A stretch of DNA of 64,000 nucleotides from Anthopleura xanthogrammica (Eukaryota > Cnidaria > Anthozoa > Actiniaria > Actiniidae). Within the stretch, counting starts at the first letter, position 1. Each line of letters opens with the position of its first letter. The DNA lies in assembly GCA_964019055.1 (NCBI GenBank), contig OZ025208.1:14452097-14516096 (forward strand), given 5' to 3'. The notes below the pieces were generated by a model, which saw only the letters and a list, made by a program, of their open reading frames with translations, was not told the origin of the DNA and searched no databases. Shown one piece after another: positions 36,401 through 42,522 of the stretch. A program made the translations under genes and the position numbers.

Positions 36401-38459
36401 TAACTACAACCCCTCAGGGAATCCAGTGTATGCTCGTGACAAGCTGATATTTCCTGCTGAAGCTGCTAACTGTAAAATAGGTTTGTATATAGAAAGCTAT
36501 GTGATCATAGAAAAGTTTTAAAAAAATTGTATGAAATCTATCTCTAGGGACTGAACTCTGGATAAAAGGAATGAGCACATTAATTTTACTAAGGCCCAGT
36601 TCAGACATCTAACTTTTGCTTTTTTCATATGAAAACTGTAGTATGTTCAAGTAACAATAGAACAACGTCAACAATAGAAGACAATACGATACATACAATA
36701 TAGAACAATACATTATAATACAATACATGACTGTATTTTATTCCACTTGGACATAAATTTATAACCCAAAAACTACTCCATAATAATTTGTCATTGTGTT
36801 ATTGACAGTGTTTGGCATGCTTCTTGGTGATACAATTATCTTAGATGACCTTGACTGTGCTAATAAGTATAGACAAGAGGTAAGTGATTCAAATACTGGA
36901 CAATCCATAGCAGTATCTCTGTAAAGAAGTACTCAATGAGCATTTTGACAACCTTGAAATTTTATTTCCTTAGGTTGTAAAGTATACTCACTGTCCTACA
37001 ATATTAACAAGATCAGGGGATAGAATCCGCAGTAATGGTCAGTATATCAGTTAGTCATGCATCAGGTGTACTCTACTCATTTGTATGGGAGGGGAAACTG
37101 TGAATCTGAATGGTATCCTTCCCTGGGTATACCACTGCAGTTTCTATCAGTTAGGAATATTTAAAGGGTCTATTGATACATGAACATACTTAAAAATATT
37201 GCTCATGCTCATAATATAATTCTAATGATTCTAGGAAAATTTGGTGGATTACAAAACAAAGCACCTGTGTTAGAAAGAATGCGTGGAGCTGTTTTTGCAG
37301 CACCGGTACATGGTGCCTACCACATGCTCTCCACACAGATAGGTGAGGATATTATATACTATAACTATGAAAATCTCACATGCGTGGTTCATAAGAATCA
37401 AAGTTGTGACAGTACAGTAGTAGAGCTTTTTTTCGTATGACTGAGAAAAAGATAATGCACAGACCACGCCTTGCCATGACCATGTCAGTGTCATGCTTTG
37501 TATGAAAACATCAGACATTTTGTGCCATGTTCGCGCTGTGCATGTAGTGTGCCATGACTTTTCACACTCATATGAAATCTGCTCTACTAGTAAATAATAA
37601 GGCAGGGCTAAAAATTATTATTAATAGCCAATCAACAGACAAGATGGCTGTTCCTCAGCTGGTCACATTGACTGATCAGTTCGATGTGGCCAGTCATCAT
37701 GTCTAGCTATTGAACCGCCATTATTTTTAGCTCTGAGAGGTAATAACATTGTAATTTTTTGTCTTGCAGAACAATTACAAGCATACAAGCAAGCTCAAAT
37801 AAAACACCAACAAGCCAAGTCTGACTTGGAGGTAATTGGGTCACATTTCAAAAATGTCATGCTCCAGGTGGGATTTGAACCTATGGCCTTGGGGTTTCTA
37901 GCCGATGCTCTAGGCCACTGAGCTACAGGAACTCATGTGTAGCTCAGTGGCCTAGACCATCAGCTAGAAACTGCAAGGTCTTTGGCTAAAATCCTAACCT
38001 GGAGCTCGGAATTTTTTTCAAGAAAAATATGCTTGAAGAAACAAATAACAACTTATTAAACATTTCGTAATGCTACAAATCATTGTCAGTACCAATTCTT
38101 TGTAAAATATTTTATAATCTTAACATAATTGTATTTTGCAACAGCTCCAGTTAAAACAAGGCCAAACTGATCAAATGAAAATCAAGCACAGAGAATGCCA
38201 TGATGCAGAAACGCAACTGCGTATGATTGAAGAACGCCTGGGAATGACCCCAACACAGTACGACATGCCTGCAAGTCCAGCCACCATGCTGCATACAGAG
38301 CTAAGCACTCCTCTGAGCAGAAGTGCTATAGCTAACAGAAGAATACAGGGGTCTGGTTCACCTGTGGTGAATGGTACGGCAAGTGCTTCAAGGACCAGGA
38401 GAGCCTCTCCTCTGAACTCTGAAGAACCAAGAAGTAGTAAGAGGATAAGGAAATCATGA
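11835..38459 (+). CDS. SMCHD1: SMCHD1 orthologue, complete, 54 exons
   Basis: This is a non-canonical SMC protein that silences chromatin; in mammals it acts in X inactivation, imprinting and repeat-array repression. I assembled 54 exons with canonical splice sites and unbroken phase into 2,028 residues, against 2,005 in human. Order: ubiquitin-like N-terminus, GHKL ATPase plus transducer (about 100-540), a long Ig-like/beta-rich middle (about 540-1600), SMC hinge with flanking coils (about 1600-1930) and a basic Ser-rich tail ending SSKRIRKS. The start at 11835 (MKDTKKEG) matches the short vertebrate leader. An in-frame Met at 11769 would add 22 residues and cannot be excluded. A possible ATTAAA polyadenylation signal is at 38925. 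The gene is tail-to-tail with SF3B6. Exon coordinates are in the five segment entries that follow. Confidence 0.96.
12675..12840. repeat. Relic of MITE family C
   Basis: TTTGGGTGTAATGTTTTCC, CTATTCCCTTGGGTATTTT and CTTTGTATAC match the better copy at 41100-41278. The right arm is eroded. It lies in SMCHD1 intron 3. Confidence 0.5.
13605..18292 (+). CDS. SMCHD1: SMCHD1 exons 4-13: GHKL ATPase and transducer
   Basis: Exons are 13605-13687, 13976-14088, 14606-14726, 15064-15183, 15597-15760, 15890-15980, 16490-16700, 17027-17165, 17813-17872 and 18169-18292. The N box is ELVDNALAA. By count Glu138 is the general base (human E147), followed by D141 and N142. The G1 box is DNGGGMTP (175-182) and the G2 box is [10 protein letters not shown] (220-229). 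The ATP site therefore looks intact. The transducer shows [33 protein letters not shown] and [13 protein letters not shown], all close to human. This is the segment where most human FSHD2/BAMS missense changes lie. Confidence 0.95.
14238..14425. repeat. MITE family E (AGGGCTTGAAATAA termini)
   Basis: The left end, GGGCTTGAAATAACGG, is inverted at the right end as TTTATATCAAGCCCTA. Inner blocks TTGCCAGTCATGATGACC and ACTGGTCAAAATGACC also recur at 27372-27525 and 37605-37738. It lies in SMCHD1 intron 5 and gives a spurious 72-codon frame. Confidence 0.7.
15270..15560. repeat. Three direct repeats of about 110 bp
   Basis: The block CATAGATATCCAACCAATCA appears three times, each time preceded by CAATCC followed by TCTTGTT. 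It is followed by a GCATTATAT / GCGTTATAT motif and a CTATGACATAA-like end. The repeats are 80-90% alike by eye and end about 35 bp before exon 8 of SMCHD1. Confidence 0.75.
16791..16927. repeat. Foldback element in SMCHD1 intron 10
   Basis: Arms of about 38 bp: ATATTACATGGGTGTGCGGA followed by GATACAAAATTT on the left, and the inverse with ATCTCCACACGCCCATGTAA on the right. The element starts 90 bp after exon 10 and extends its apparent open frame. Confidence 0.8.
17345..17517. repeat. MITE family F
   Basis: Inverted arms contain GTCACGCACAAAGGTTTCA and GAGGCTCCGTGCTAAAT, with the reverse ATTTAGCACGGAGCCTC and AAACCTTTGTGCGTGAC. The right end reads GAAGTGGGCTATT. A second copy is at 30527-30680. 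It lies in SMCHD1 intron 11. Confidence 0.8.
18535..18835. repeat. CATCC-rich simple sequence
   Basis: Degenerate CATCCATTC / ATCCCATCC units fill about 300 bp of SMCHD1 intron 13. The rest of this 1.2-kb intron, to 19240, shows no other structure. Confidence 0.7.
19241..19375. repeat. MITE family A copy
   Basis: TATAGTCCCCTTGCAGCACG on the left and AGCAAGGGGTCTATAA on the right. Arms carry GAGGACAAAAAAATAGG and its inverse around TTTTGTCCTCC. It lies in SMCHD1 intron 13. Confidence 0.85.
19488..25135 (+). CDS. SMCHD1: SMCHD1 exons 14-26: start of Ig-like region
   Basis: Exons are 19488-19559, 19867-19992, 20632-20745, 20916-21022, 21327-21409, 21768-21869, 22278-22364, 22914-23030, 23345-23412, 23777-23853, 24007-24106, 24594-24666 and 24996-25135. 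They cover residues about 542-963. Recognisable matches to human are [22 protein letters not shown] in exon 16, [39 protein letters not shown]-type [25 protein letters not shown] and KIRLLPG. No catalytic residues are expected here. The family structure is a chain of beta-sandwich repeats. Confidence 0.92.
20105..20540. repeat. (CAGT)n microsatellite, over 400 bp
   Basis: Long runs of CAGT/GTCA are mixed with CTGT and CATC variants and show a weak higher-order repeat (CATTCTGTCTGTCAGT recurs about five times). It lies in SMCHD1 intron 15, about 90 bp before exon 16. Confidence 0.9.
21062..21228. repeat. MITE family D
   Basis: The left arm, ACTGTTTTCATTGCTAC, then GGAAATCAGGCAAT, is inverted on the right as ATTGCCCGATTTCCCTG and GTAGCAATGAAAACC. 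The copy at 6985-7155 shares the right half. It begins about 40 bp after SMCHD1 exon 17. Confidence 0.75.
21444..21658. repeat. Foldback element in SMCHD1 intron 18
   Basis: Outer arms are CTAACGGACTCCAGACTTCT and its inverse GATGTCTGGAGTTAGTTAG. Inner arms are CGAGCGATAAAGAAATTCC and the inverse around GGAATTTCCTTATCACTCG. It is about 215 bp, with no coding content. Confidence 0.75.
21955..22150 (-). repeat. tRNA-derived SINE copy, minus strand
   Basis: Reading in plus orientation: CACTGAAATTCCAATTGGAA, then CAAAGCACAGGAGAGAACC, then ACTCATATATGACACC, then GGTGAGAGGCTACGCCACC. This is the reverse of the SINE body and tRNA-like head. It lies in SMCHD1 intron 19. Confidence 0.75.
22431..22822. 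repeat. Foldback element of about 390 bp
   Basis: Ends are TAGACGCCATCATGATGGTT and its inverse with AACCATCATGGCGTCTATA. The flanking TA pairs fit a TA target duplication. Inner arms match more weakly. It lies in SMCHD1 intron 20. Confidence 0.75.
24232..24425 (+). repeat. tRNA-derived SINE copy, diverged
   Basis: GGTAGCAGTGAGATAACTTA, ACCTCTCACTGCACC and GGTTCAAGCCC (B-box-like), then TTCTCTAAGTTCTCCAGTTT and AAAATCAAC, follow the order of the SINE. It lies in SMCHD1 intron 24. Confidence 0.65.
25160..25240. repeat. (GTTT/GTTC)n simple repeat
   Basis: Short run of GTTTGTTTGTTCGTTT units at the start of SMCHD1 intron 26. Confidence 0.75.
25395..25629. repeat. 100-bp duplication carrying copies of the exon 27 acceptor
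   Basis: TCTTTTTCCCATCTGATTCAG then CTAAGTACCCAAG then GTAAT occurs at about 25431-25470 and again exactly 100 bp later. The true acceptor at 25629 reads TTTCCCATTAG followed by CTAAGTTCACTACCC. Each upstream copy thus has an AG acceptor followed 13 bases later by a GT donor. Confidence 0.7.
25630..33006 (+). CDS. SMCHD1: SMCHD1 exons 27-42: rest of Ig-like region
   Basis: Exons are 25630-25933, 26026-26093, 26459-26521, 26624-26706, 27052-27178, 27604-27684, 28202-28306, 28879-28932, 29167-29292, 29818-29897, 30370-30444, 30753-30838, 31541-31662, 32251-32312, 32607-32694 and 32875-33006. They cover residues about 964-1515. Conservation is lower than in the ATPase and hinge, as usual for this region. 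Anchors are [53 protein letters not shown], and PPTPTVSN followed by VKTLKLQL. Exon 27 (304 nt) is the longest of this block and has repeat-borne decoy acceptors ahead of it. Confidence 0.9.
26130..26385. repeat. Foldback region in SMCHD1 intron 28
   Basis: CATGTGACATCACAAAAAGT and ACTTTTGTGAAATCACACATG are inverted across a short loop near 26270. Outer segments repeat GCATGTGACAT. It may be a decayed foldback transposon. Confidence 0.55.
27372..27525. repeat. MITE family E copy, partial
   Basis: GGGCTTAGAATAATGACTGG, AGCCAGAAATGAGATATGG and CATCATGACCAGC match the copy at 14238-14425 in inverse arrangement. It lies in SMCHD1 intron 31. Confidence 0.6.
27690..28030. repeat. (TGAA)n with 60-bp higher-order repeat
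   Basis: Tetranucleotide TGAA/TAAA units begin immediately after SMCHD1 exon 32 (ends 27684). From about 27720 the array is organised into repeats of about 56-60 bp, seen as recurring AACAAATGAATTAATAAATG. A second form contains GTGAACGAATGAATGGATAA. Confidence 0.85.
28405..28560. repeat. G-run / C-run palindrome
   Basis: Thirteen or so G, then CTATAG, then about 13 C near 28476-28508 form a near-perfect palindrome, flanked by further CCCC/GGGG blocks and a second GGCTATAGCCCC. It lies in SMCHD1 intron 33. Confidence 0.8.
29912..30085. repeat. MITE family C copy
   Basis: ATAGACCTCTTTACCTTGG, TAATGTTTTCCCACTTC and AGAATCTTATTCTCAAGAG match the copies at 39360-39535 and 41100-41278. It begins about 15 bp after SMCHD1 exon 36. 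Confidence 0.65.
30527..30680. repeat. MITE family F copy
   Basis: ATAGCTCACTTCCGAGTTAT on the left and GCATATCTCATAAGTGGGCT on the right, with AGGCTCCGTGCTAAATT inside, match 17345-17517. It lies in SMCHD1 intron 37. Confidence 0.75.
31094..31455. repeat. Array of self-complementary AAAACCGGTTTT units
   Basis: About 17 units at a mean spacing of about 21 bp share the palindromic core AAAACCGGTTTT, joined by GATTTTG, GGTTTTG or GCATTTC linkers. Around nine cores keep CCGG; the others mostly read CCAG, CTGG, ACGG or CGGG. The array fills the middle of SMCHD1 intron 38. Because each core is its own reverse complement, open frames appear on both strands, but none is a gene. Confidence 0.9.
33167..33375 (-). 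repeat. SINE-related copy with a single 57-bp unit
   Basis: The 5' part, CCCTGAAACAGCCTCTGATC, then AGTCAGGGCATGG, equals one unit of the 49.3-kb minisatellite. It leads into GAAATTTAGCATGCTAGGTT, GCAGAGGGAGAAAAACTAG and GGGAAAGAACAAACAAACTC, which resembles the minus-strand SINE body. It lies in SMCHD1 intron 42. Confidence 0.65.
33455..38459 (+). CDS. SMCHD1: SMCHD1 exons 43-54: coils, SMC hinge and C-tail
   Basis: Exons are 33455-33746, 33887-34006, 34399-34484, 34800-34922, 35210-35311, 35815-35903, 36371-36480, 36809-36879, 36974-37037, 37235-37342, 37770-37831 and 38145-38459. A coil begins at [15 protein letters not shown]. The hinge includes [68 protein letters not shown] and RGAVFAAPV. 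All match the vertebrate hinge, which dimerises and binds nucleic acid. A second coil ([25 protein letters not shown]) and a basic Ser/Thr-rich tail close the protein. Confidence 0.94.
35340..35460. repeat. (ATC)n microsatellite
   Basis: CATCATCAT, TATCATTATC and CTTCATCGTC units fill the start of SMCHD1 intron 47. Confidence 0.8.
35487..35660. repeat. Foldback family H
   Basis: TCAATATTCTG at the left and CAGAATATTGAGAATCG at the right are inverted. Inner blocks CACTGCCGCCAGTCAAAAAT and TTTTGATTGACGACAGCAAA recur inverted at 47890-48065. It lies in SMCHD1 intron 47. Confidence 0.7.
37418..37590. repeat. MITE family B copy
   Basis: TAGAGCTTTTTTTCGTATGA on the left and ACACTCATATGAAATCTGCT on the right, with CACGCCTTGCCATGACCATG inside. 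It matches 3394-3567 and lies in SMCHD1 intron 52. Confidence 0.75.
37605..37738. repeat. MITE family E copy
   Basis: AGGGCTAAAAATTATTATTA on the left and CCATTATTTTTAGCTCTGA on the right. CAGCTGGTCACATTGACTG and TGGCCAGTCATCATGTC match the family. It sits 15 bp from the family B copy, in the same intron. Confidence 0.7.
37858..37998. repeat. Head-to-head pair of tRNA-like sequences
   Basis: The left half, read in reverse, is tRNA-like: B-box-like GGGATTTGAACC and D-arm-like CACTGAGCTACAGGAAC. The right half repeats this in forward orientation: TGTAGCTCAGTGGCCTAGA, then AGCTAGAAACTGCAAGGTC, then CTGGAGCTC. The two halves form a large palindrome with CAT at the centre. It lies in SMCHD1 intron 53. 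Confidence 0.75.
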
Positions 38460-39703
38460 TGAAATAATGCTGTCTTTCAATGCCTTCTTTGATATAATAT
38501 GAGCTGACATAATCTTGCAACTTGTCTAGTAACACTGGTGTCAGGCCCGGATCCAGACCAACTCACACCATTTTTTGGAAAATGCCTAAGATCTTCAAAG
38601 TAGCTCATTTATAGCTACAGTTCTTATGAAGTTACAACAACAGCAGTTTTGGATCCTGGAAAACTGTTATTTTTTGGGCTGGATCAATGCCATGTGATGT
38701 TTGAAGCTGCAGGACAAAGATTGCTTGTTGCCACTCTGTACATAAAAAATTGCATCTTCAAAAGAGCAGAGAGCTTTTACTTTGATATAGAAATGTTGAT
38801 GCAAATGGTATTGTTGTAAAACTGTCAATTGTCACTCTGCAACTTTCAGTGCAAAAACGTTTCATAATCTGTAGAAGTGACATAATTTTGTTGCCTGTAT
38901 TGCAACACCTTTAGCTCACTAACCATTAAAATATACCTCAGTAAAGATGTTAGATCGAATTCATCTAGGCATAATTGTTTTATCAGTAGATGTAATTATA
39001 TATCTATTACATTTTCATTTTTGGTTTGCCTTTATACATATTTATGGCAAAGAAGATTCATTTTTAGCTTAAAATATCAATGTTGAGTTTCTTGTACATT
39101 TAACAATGAATCATTCATATCTCAGTAAAGTTGAAATAACATTTCCATGTGTAACTAAGTGATCTAATTGTTTGCAGAATATTGTTATACACTTAGTGCT
39201 GTTGTTTGCAGGGGCAGATGTAAGGAGTCCTATCAAACCCCCTAAACCACAATCAAACATGCAAAATGAGGACAAACTCCCTTAATTTGGTGGTTAGAAC
39301 CCCCCTCTTTTTTACCTTCGGTGTTTTTGACCAAAATATGATCACATCTTTTAATTAAAATTTGATCAGTGTCAACATTACGGCACAGTACAACCAATAC
39401 AGACAATGCAATTTGTCCCAACAACCCTGCATGAAAAGACACATGAATATCCCTCAAACAAAGAATCTTATTCTCAAAAGAAAGACAACCCTGAAATGGG
39501 ACAACAAACCAACCTGGTCTGTTAACACCAGCTCTAGACAAAATGATGAGTAGGGACTGATATAAAACTATTTACATTTCTTTATTTGATCTGTTTACAT
39601 TATTTGATACAAAATTTGATGGTATGCATGAGACTAAAGAATATAAATAACAGAAGGTTTTGTTACTCTGAGTTGAGAGGAAAGCAGTTGTTTTTGTCCC
39701 ATT
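38460..39703. other. Convergent 3' region between SMCHD1 and SF3B6
   Basis: No coding exon is supported. SMCHD1 3' UTR probably runs to near an ATTAAA at 38925. The SF3B6 3' UTR probably ends near an AATAAA on the minus strand (39581-39586). A family C foldback copy lies at about 39360-39535, between them. Confidence 0.6.
39360..39535. repeat. MITE family C copy
   Basis: GCATGAAAAGACACATGAAT, CAAACAAAGAATCTTATTCT and AACCCTGAAATGGGACAAC match 29912-30085, including the AAGACACATGAATAT block. It lies in the SMCHD1/SF3B6 3' interval. Confidence 0.6.
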
Positions 39704-42065
39704 TTATTTGTCTTTTCCAATGCCATATTTTTCTTTCATTTTTTCGAGTTCTTGTTTCTTCTTTTCTTTGTCCAACTTCTGGAAGGCCTATATTGATAAA
39801 TAATATACTATGATTAGCTATTGAAGCATGTTTTTCTTAGTTACAAATCTAAAATCTTTTAAGCTTCGGATGTTGTATCACAGCATGGGACAATCACAAC
39901 AGAGCTAGGCTCCAAACTAAGTGAAAGCCCAAAAATCCAATTAGAATTTAGAAGTTGATTTTTGAGGAGGGAAGAAAACTGGTGAATCCAGAGAAAAACC
40001 TTCAAAGTAAAGGAGAGAACCAACCAGACTCTACTTATAAATTATACGAAACCAGAGTCTGCCAGGACTTGAACCCAAGTCGCATTGTTGAGAGGCAATG
40101 TGCATTAGCAGCACACCACCACAGGGTTAACTTGTGATTAATCATATCCATTTTGAAATCATTAGCAAATCCTGCAATTTGATTGGCTACAAAGTGTGCG
40201 ATTTAAGCATTAATTGCACTATTTTGAATCATTAATTGCATCATTTTGTCAAACAATCACTTTTGAAGCTACATATAACTGTTGAGTATTTTAATATATT
40301 AAGTTTCAAAATGGAAATGATTAATAGGTAATAGAACTGAGTGTCTTGCAATTTTGGGCAGAAATCACACTCGTGATTAACAAATTGCACTCCTGCTGCG
40401 CGGTCATGCAATTTTGTAATCACTCTTGCGATTTCAGCCCAAATTGCACTCAACTCAGTTCTATTACCATTATTAATTACTCGAAATGGGAAAAATTATT
40501 GTTTTGGCTAACAATGGCATTTTATGAGTGTGATAATCAAGATGCATCCTAGTCTAGTCTGGGTACAAACAACACAATATGACACATTTTTGACTTCTCA
40601 GAAAGTCTACAGCTATTGCATGAGAAACAATTCCAAAGTCTTGAATAATCAGAATGAAAGGAATACAATGACATACCTTATTGGACTGATAGTACAAGAC
40701 GACCAGGTATCTGTTACAGACGTTGAACCCTGATAGATGGTCACATGCATTTTTAGCATCAAAGATATCTTCATATACTACAAATGCGGTTCCTCTTGTA
40801 TCTGGCGCATTACCACTAAAAAATGAATCATTAATGTTAGTATTTCCTTAACAAGGACTATAGACTCCTTGCGGCACTTCAGAATGCAGCTCAATTTGGA
40901 GGACAAAATAATAGGTTTTGCCAATACAACACGATACAATACTTTATTCAGCACCTGAGTTAGATGTAACACATTCTACAAAGATGCTTTGACATCACGT
41001 GAAAGGGATCTATAGTCCAGTTTAGGTTTCTCTGTTGCTCAGGGTTAGCCAAGATTCTGAGTAAAGTACTCATGTGATCCAGTTAACTTCTATTGTCCAG
41101 TTTCCAATAGCCCTTTTTAGCTTGGGTGTAATGTTTTGCCCATCTCAAATCACATGTCATTCCCTTGAGTATTGTTTCTTTGTTTGTATGCAAATGACAC
41201 AAAGAATCCTATTCTCAAAGGAAGTACATGTGGTCTGAAATGGGCAAAACAAAAGCCCATGCTAAAGAGGTCTATTTTCTGTTGCTCAGGGTAACAGTAC
41301 TACCCTTGTCCTTGTGTAGAATATTCGTGTGTTCCAATGAAAGTTTATGGTAGATTAAATTGTTTGTATTGTCAAAGTTATGCATTCTTTACTTTACCGT
41401 TAGTATTTATGAATATTTTGCTATTGACATGAGGCTAACCCTGAGTAAATGAGTCTGTAATCAAGAGGGACAGCCACATCAAAATGGGCACCCTGTGAGA
41501 CTGTCCAGACAAACAAAGGAATCGTCCTTAAATTCATACTTGATACTCACACTCTGATCTGTCTGATTGCTCCATATTTGCCAAATATATCATACATCTC
41601 TTCAGCTGTTATTTTGTATGGAAGATTTCTAGAATTAAAACAAATTACTAGTAAGCTTACAGCATCGAGGCATTGCAAATGATAAACCAAATTATTAAAA
41701 TAAAACTTAGTTCTTAAGTCATTCATTTGGACGAAAACTTGAACAGGATCTTTTAACTCACCTTACGTATAGAATTCTATTAACTTCAGGCGGCAGGCGA
41801 ACCTTTAACATAATCAAGAACGAAAGAACATGTCAACAAGAAGAATAGTTTTTTCGACAATCATTCACATGTGGACCAAGAACGTTTGCTTTAGGACTAT
41901 TTCACAGCCCTGTCTCTCAATAAAAGGCAAGTCTATGACTTCACCAGAAGGAATTGAGTAAAGTTCAACTATTGCTGATAATTTTGAGCATAAGGGGGCT
42001 AAAATGGAGGGTAAAATGTTCAATAATTGACTTACATTCGCCTTTCTCTGACTTTGCATCGCCAT
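39704..42065 (-). CDS. SF3B6: Splicing factor 3B subunit 6 (p14, branch-site RRM)
   Basis: This U2 snRNP SF3b component sits close to the branch-point adenosine through a single RRM and binds SF3B1. Five phased exons, 42065-42036, 41802-41762, 41628-41551, 40815-40677 and 39787-39704, give 123 residues, against 125 in human. The protein starts [22 protein letters not shown]2 is ILYVRNLP and RNP1 is [30 protein letters not shown] is the human sequence exactly. The C-terminus is a short Lys/Glu-rich helix ending YGIGKDK. A minus-strand AATAAA at 39586-39581 lies about 120 nt past the stop. The gene is tail-to-tail with SMCHD1 and head-to-head with the TPD52 gene. Confidence 0.97.
39935..40135 (-). 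repeat. tRNA-derived SINE copy, minus strand
   Basis: CCAATTAGAATTTAGAAGTT, GAATCCAGAGAAAAACC, AAAGGAGAGAACCAACC, then GGACTTGAACCCAAGTCGC (B box in reverse) and GTTGAGAGGCAATG. It lies in SF3B6 intron 4. Confidence 0.8.
40327..40470. repeat. Foldback element in SF3B6 intron 4
   Basis: GTAATAGAACTGAGTG on the left and CAACTCAGTTCTATTACC on the right. Inner arms are CAATTTTGGGCAGAAATCA and TGCGATTTCAGCCCAAATTG. It is about 145 bp. Confidence 0.8.
40857..41015. repeat. MITE family A copy with altered centre
   Basis: The left half, TATAGACTCCTTGCGGCACT and GCTCAATTTGGAGGAC, is normal. The right terminus is GCTTTGACATCACGTGAAA and GGGATCTATAG. Between them the usual inner arm is replaced by about 65 bp of unrelated sequence (ACACGATACAATACTTTATT...). 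It lies in SF3B6 intron 3. Confidence 0.7.
41100..41278. repeat. MITE family C, best copy
   Basis: AATAGCCCTTTTTAGCTTGG and TAATGTTTTGCCCATCTC on the left are inverted on the right as ATGGGCAAAACAAAAGCCCA and TAAAGAGGTCTATT. Length is about 178 bp, in SF3B6 intron 3. Confidence 0.8.
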
Positions 42066-42522
42066 CTTGTCGTCGTCTTCGATGCGTAATAGGGATCGCT
42101 AGGCCTTATGGGGGATTTTGCAATACCACAGGGAACCCAAAAGTCCCTGATTATTTTCTTTTACATATATATATCTTCAAAAATATAATTAATGATTTTT
42201 AAAATCAAACATAAATACTTCAAAGCAAAATCAGAATAATAATTCATGTTATAACCTCTCTTTCGTTTAGTACTAACTCGATAACGCTTCTTCATATTTT
42301 TGTAAAAAAAATATGTAATCCCCTACTTTGGTTGGGATTATTTTATGACCTCTTCTCTGATAGCTCCCAAAAGATTTAATTATCCATTTCCTTCCAAAAG
42401 CTAAAACATTTGCTCCTCAAATAACTTAAAATTGCCTGATGGGCTTCCTGTGTGTAGGAGAGGGACTTCCTGTTGCGCGCAAAGGCTTATGGTCTAGGAG
42501 GAAGGGCATCATCACATCAAAC
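42066..42522. promoter_or_regulatory. Divergent promoter, SF3B6 / TPD52
   Basis: The two start codons are 457 bp apart and face away from each other. Sequence near SF3B6 (GCCATCTTGTCGTCGTCTTC) and near TPD52 (AACATGGCGGCGGTGAACGG) resembles housekeeping YY1-type initiator context, with the ATG of each gene inside a GCCAT/ATGGC motif. The middle is AT-rich. The role is inferred from layout and motif resemblance. Confidence 0.5.

Noticed and set aside
42439..42522. Upstream in-frame start for TPD52
   Set aside because: The added 28 residues are not TPD52-like, and the ATG at 42523 has the better context and typical N-terminal length.
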